Assembly (NCBI GenBank): GCA_964577825.1
Contig: CAZOBJ010000028.1
Coordinates: forward strand, 1 to 32,300
Length of the DNA: 32,300 bases
DNA from: CAZOBJ01 sp964577825
GTDB taxonomy: Bacteria; Planctomycetota; SZUA-567; JAFGNG01
Direction of reading: 5' to 3'
Below are positions 29,992-32,300 of the stretch, piece by piece. The notes under the pieces were generated by a model. That model was not told where the DNA came from and made no database searches. It saw only the letters and a program-made list of their open reading frames with translations. Positions within the stretch are counted from its first letter, which is position 1. Each line of letters begins with the position of its first letter. A program made the position numbers and the translations under genes.

Positions 29992-30387
29992 ATGGCCGAT
30001 TCGTTCCTGGATTCCCTGCGCTTCGACGCCAAGGGACTGATCCCGTGCATCGTGCAGGACGCGGCCACGGGCCAGATGCTGATGCTCGCCTACATGAACC
30101 GGGAAAGCGTCCAGCAGACGCTGGAGACCGGGCTGTGCACCTTCTACAGCCGCTCCCGGCAGAAGCTGTGGTGCAAGGGCGAGACGAGCGGACACACGCA
30201 GGAGGTGCGCGAACTGCGCACGGACTGCGACAACGACGCCCTGCTCGCGCGCGTCAAGCAGAACGGCGCGGCCTGCCACACGGGCATGTACTCGTGCTTC
30301 TACAAGCGCCGCAACCCGGACGGCACGATCGAGGAGGTCGGCGAGCGCGTGTTCGACCCGGCCGACGTCTACGGCAAGCAGGAGTAG
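29992..30387 (+). CDS. hisI: Phosphoribosyl-AMP cyclohydrolase
   Basis: Third step of histidine synthesis: opens the purine ring of phosphoribosyl-AMP. The 131-residue protein is the stand-alone cyclohydrolase without a HisE pyrophosphohydrolase domain. Metal-binding features are intact: DCDNDALL with Asp78, Asp80 and Asp82, Cys79, and CHTG (Cys95-His96), plus SRQKLWCKGETSGH. I chose ATG 29992 because GGAGA sits five bases upstream and MADSFLDSLRFDAKGLIP matches family starts; in-frame ATGs at 29950 and 29980 are possible. lysA follows after 9 bp, so the two share a transcript. hisG is 25 kb away. Confidence 0.93.
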   Translation: MADSFLDSLRFDAKGLIPCIVQDAATGQMLMLAYMNRESVQQTLETGLCTFYSRSRQKLWCKGETSGHTQEVRELRTDCDNDALLARVKQNGAACHTGMYSCFYKRRNPDGTIEEVGERVFDPADVYGKQE

Positions 30388-30396
30388 GTCCCGCCC

Positions 30397-31707
30397 ATGG
30401 CCCGCGCAAACCCGCAGGTCGTGTACCTGCCCGCCGCACACATCCGCAAGGCAGTGAAGCGCTTCCCCACCCCGTTCTTCCTGTACGAGGAGCGGCGGGT
30501 GCGCGAGAACTGCCGCCGGTTCTGCACCGCGTTCGCCCGGCACTTCCCGGGGTTCATGCCGCTCTTTGCGGTCAAGGCGAACACGAACCCCGAGCTCCTG
30601 CAGATCGTGTTCGACGAGGGCTTCGGCGCGGACGCCTCCAGCCAGCCCGAGGCCTGGGTGGCGCGCGAGCTCGGGGCCGGGGGCATGTACACGGGCAACT
30701 ACACGCCCGAGGAGGAGCTGCGGTTCGCGCGCGAGTGCCAGTTTCTCCTCAACCTCGACGACGCGAGCATGCTGCCCATGCTGCGGCGCATCGGCGTGCC
30801 CGAGTTCCTGTCCTTCCGCGTGAACCCGGGCGTGCGCGCGCGCGGTCCGGCCGACAGCCTGGTGCTCGCGGGCCCGGACGCCAAGTACGGGGTCCCGCCG
30901 CGCGAGGCGCCCGCCGCCTACCGGCGCGCCAAGCGCATGGGCGTGCAGCGGTTCGGCATTCACGCCATGACCGCGAGCAACGTGCTCGACCCGCGTCACT
31001 TCCCCGCGCTCATGCGTCAGCTTCTCGACATCGTCGCGGACGTGAAGCGCCGCGCGGGCGTGGACATCGATACCCTGAACCTCGGCGGCGGGTTCGGCGT
31101 GCCGTACCGGCCCGACGACTCGTCGCTTGACATCGACCGGGTCGCGCGCGAGGTGCGCGCGGTCGTGGACCGCCGGTGCAAGCGCCTGGGCCTGCGCGAG
31201 CCCATGCTCATGGCCGAGCCGGGCCGGTACGTGCTCGCGGACGCGGGGTGGCTGGTGGGCACGGTGCTTGTCGTCAAGCGCGCGCACAAGACCTTCGCGG
31301 GCCTGGACGCGGGCATGAACGACCTGCCCCGGCCGGCCATCTACGGCGCGTACCACCACGTCACCGTGTTGGACGCCCGGGGCCGCGGACGGCGCAAGCG
31401 GCAGAACGTGGTCGGCCGGTTGTGCGAGAACAGCGACCAGTTCGCCCGCGACCGGCTGCTCGAACCTTTGCGCGTGGGCGACCGGGTGGCCATCCACAAC
31501 GCGGGCGCGCACGCCTACGCCATGGGCCACAACTACAACAACCGGCCGCGCAGCGCCGAGGTGCTCCTGACCGCGTCGGGCGGGCTGCGCCGCATCCGCC
31601 GCGCCGAGACCCTGGGCGACCTGTTTCAGACCACGGATCTGGCCCGGGTTGCCGCGCGCGCGCATCCCTTGCGCCAGGCCCGCGCCCGCAGGAAGCAGGG
31701 GCGCTGA
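30397..31707 (+). CDS. lysA: PLP-dependent decarboxylase, probably diaminopimelate decarboxylase
   Basis: A 436-residue fold-III PLP enzyme of the Orn/DAP/Arg decarboxylase family. It has the Schiff-base lysine Lys60 in FAVKANTNPE, a substrate/PLP segment FGIHAMTASN, the glycine loop LNLGGGFG, the phosphate-binding EPGRY (Glu274), and CENSDQFA with Cys343, which reaches the other subunit's active site. NAGAHAYAM near the C-terminus fits LysA. The likely reaction is meso-diaminopimelate to lysine, but related decarboxylases (carboxynorspermidine or other) share most motifs. The ATG lies 9 bp after hisI with a Shine-Dalgarno overlapping its stop (GGAGTAGG). Confidence 0.82.
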   Translation: MARANPQVVYLPAAHIRKAVKRFPTPFFLYEERRVRENCRRFCTAFARHFPGFMPLFAVKANTNPELLQIVFDEGFGADASSQPEAWVARELGAGGMYTGNYTPEEELRFARECQFLLNLDDASMLPMLRRIGVPEFLSFRVNPGVRARGPADSLVLAGPDAKYGVPPREAPAAYRRAKRMGVQRFGIHAMTASNVLDPRHFPALMRQLLDIVADVKRRAGVDIDTLNLGGGFGVPYRPDDSSLDIDRVAREVRAVVDRRCKRLGLREPMLMAEPGRYVLADAGWLVGTVLVVKRAHKTFAGLDAGMNDLPRPAIYGAYHHVTVLDARGRGRRKRQNVVGRLCENSDQFARDRLLEPLRVGDRVAIHNAGAHAYAMGHNYNNRPRSAEVLLTASGGLRRIRRAETLGDLFQTTDLARVAARAHPLRQARARRKQGR

Positions 31708-31782
31708 GCCCGTGCGGCCCGTAACCGTCCAGGCGAATCGAGCGCCGCGCCCGTGCGCACGGCGCCAGGCGTGGAGACCCGC

Positions 31783-32300
31783 ATGAACGTGCTCGTCACC
31801 GGCGGGGCAGGGTACGTGGGAAGCCACGCGGTGCGCGCGCTCCTGGACGCGGGCCACGGCGTGGTGGTGCTCGACACCCTCGAGCGCGGCCACGCCCGGG
31901 CCTGCCGCGGCGCGCGGCTCGTGACCGGCAGCGCGGCGGACCCGGAGCTCGTGGCCGCCACGTTGCGCACCGAGCGGATCGCGTGCGTCATGCACTTCGC
32001 CGCGTACACCGAGGTCGCCGAGAGCATGGCCCATCCCGAGCGCTACTACGCGAACAACACCGCGGCCACCGCGCTCCTTGTGCGCGCGTGCGTGGACGCG
32101 GGCGTGCATGCGTTCGTGCAGAGCTCCACCTGCGCGGTGTACGGCGCCCCGGACCGGTTGCCCGTGCGCGAGCAGGCCGCGCGCCGGCCCCTGTCCGTAT
32201 ACGGGCACACCAAGCTCCAGTGCGAGGAGATCCTCGAAGGGGTGAGCCGCGCCACGGACCTGCGCCACGTGAGCCTGCGCTACTTCAACGCCGCGGGCGC
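31783..32300 (+). CDS. galE: UDP-glucose 4-epimerase-like SDR protein, cut by the window end
   Basis: The first 172 codons of an extended short-chain dehydrogenase. TGGAGYVG at residues 6-13 is the NAD-binding loop; HFAAYTEVAESM, the SSTCAVYG strand with its catalytic Ser, and YGHTK with Tyr140 and Lys144 complete the active site; LRYFNAAGA is a GalE hallmark. It would interconvert UDP-glucose and UDP-galactose (or the N-acetyl forms) to supply surface polysaccharide. The ATG at 31783 follows GGAGACC (31773-31779). It lies 75 bp after lysA and reads off the right edge. Other sugar-nucleotide epimerases with the same motifs are possible. Confidence 0.88.
   Translation, partial: MNVLVTGGAGYVGSHAVRALLDAGHGVVVLDTLERGHARACRGARLVTGSAADPELVAATLRTERIACVMHFAAYTEVAESMAHPERYYANNTAATALLVRACVDAGVHAFVQSSTCAVYGAPDRLPVREQAARRPLSVYGHTKLQCEEILEGVSRATDLRHVSLRYFNAAG

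Noticed and set aside
29578..32268. An 896-codon open frame on the minus strand across hisI, lysA and galE
   Set aside because: The plus strand carries three well-conserved enzymes; the opposite frame has no recognisable feature.

Overview
The window is high-G+C bacterial chromosome (typical coding lines near 70% G+C). Most genes carry clear Shine-Dalgarno sequences, and several have sigma70-like promoters. Two runs of exactly 100 N (3545-3644 and 27391-27490) show it is a scaffold of joined contigs, and it opens with 22 consecutive C. The gene mix suggests a planctomycete/PVC-type or Hydrogenedentota-like uncultured bacterium: a uroporphyrinogen-decarboxylase-like protein, Gfo/Idh/MocA oxidoreductase, tandem secreted beta-helix lyase-like proteins and a giant secreted glycosidase-like protein with carbohydrate-binding modules. 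This is inference from gene content; no rRNA or other strong marker is present.

Layout. 1-1780: a lower-G+C island on the minus strand with a HEPN-domain protein followed by an Mrr-like endonuclease. 1999-5585: a five-gene minus-strand run with a degenerate endonuclease III-like protein, hisG, a Cys-rich zinc-ribbon protein (cut by a gap), a YebC/TACO1 protein and a DUF502 membrane protein. 5877-8991: ftsK and a PHP-domain phosphoesterase on the plus strand. 9068-9724: a second, lower-G+C HEPN gene with its own promoter. 10288-13926: a 1,212-residue secreted glycosidase-like protein with a near-consensus promoter. 13969-19327: minus-strand genes for a flavodoxin-like protein, two tandem beta-helix lyase-like proteins, a URO-D-family protein and a glycosyltransferase-like protein. 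19537-21767: minus-strand agmatinase-like protein lacking its metal ligands, a lipoprotein and an OsmC-family protein. 21876-25130: a single-polypeptide restriction-modification enzyme. 25341-28233: Gfo/Idh/MocA oxidoreductase, parB and a truncated lipid kinase. 28476-29768: a GcvH-like protein with no lysine at all, followed by an M55 D-aminopeptidase. 29992-32300: hisI, a lysA-like decarboxylase and the start of a galE-like epimerase.

How it fits together. Core genes (hisG, hisI, lysA, ftsK, parB, yebC) are interleaved with polysaccharide-handling genes (glycosidase, two beta-helix proteins, glycosyltransferase, epimerase) and with defence-type genes (HEPN plus Mrr, a solitary HEPN, a type IIG-like R-M enzyme). 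The defence genes coincide with local drops in G+C, consistent with acquisition. Three proteins keep a recognisable fold but have lost catalytic or cofactor residues: the agmatinase-like protein, the GcvH-like protein and the endonuclease III-like protein. These, together with the HEPN/Mrr pair, are the parts most worth a second look. No CRISPR array, tRNA, rRNA or insertion sequence was recognised.
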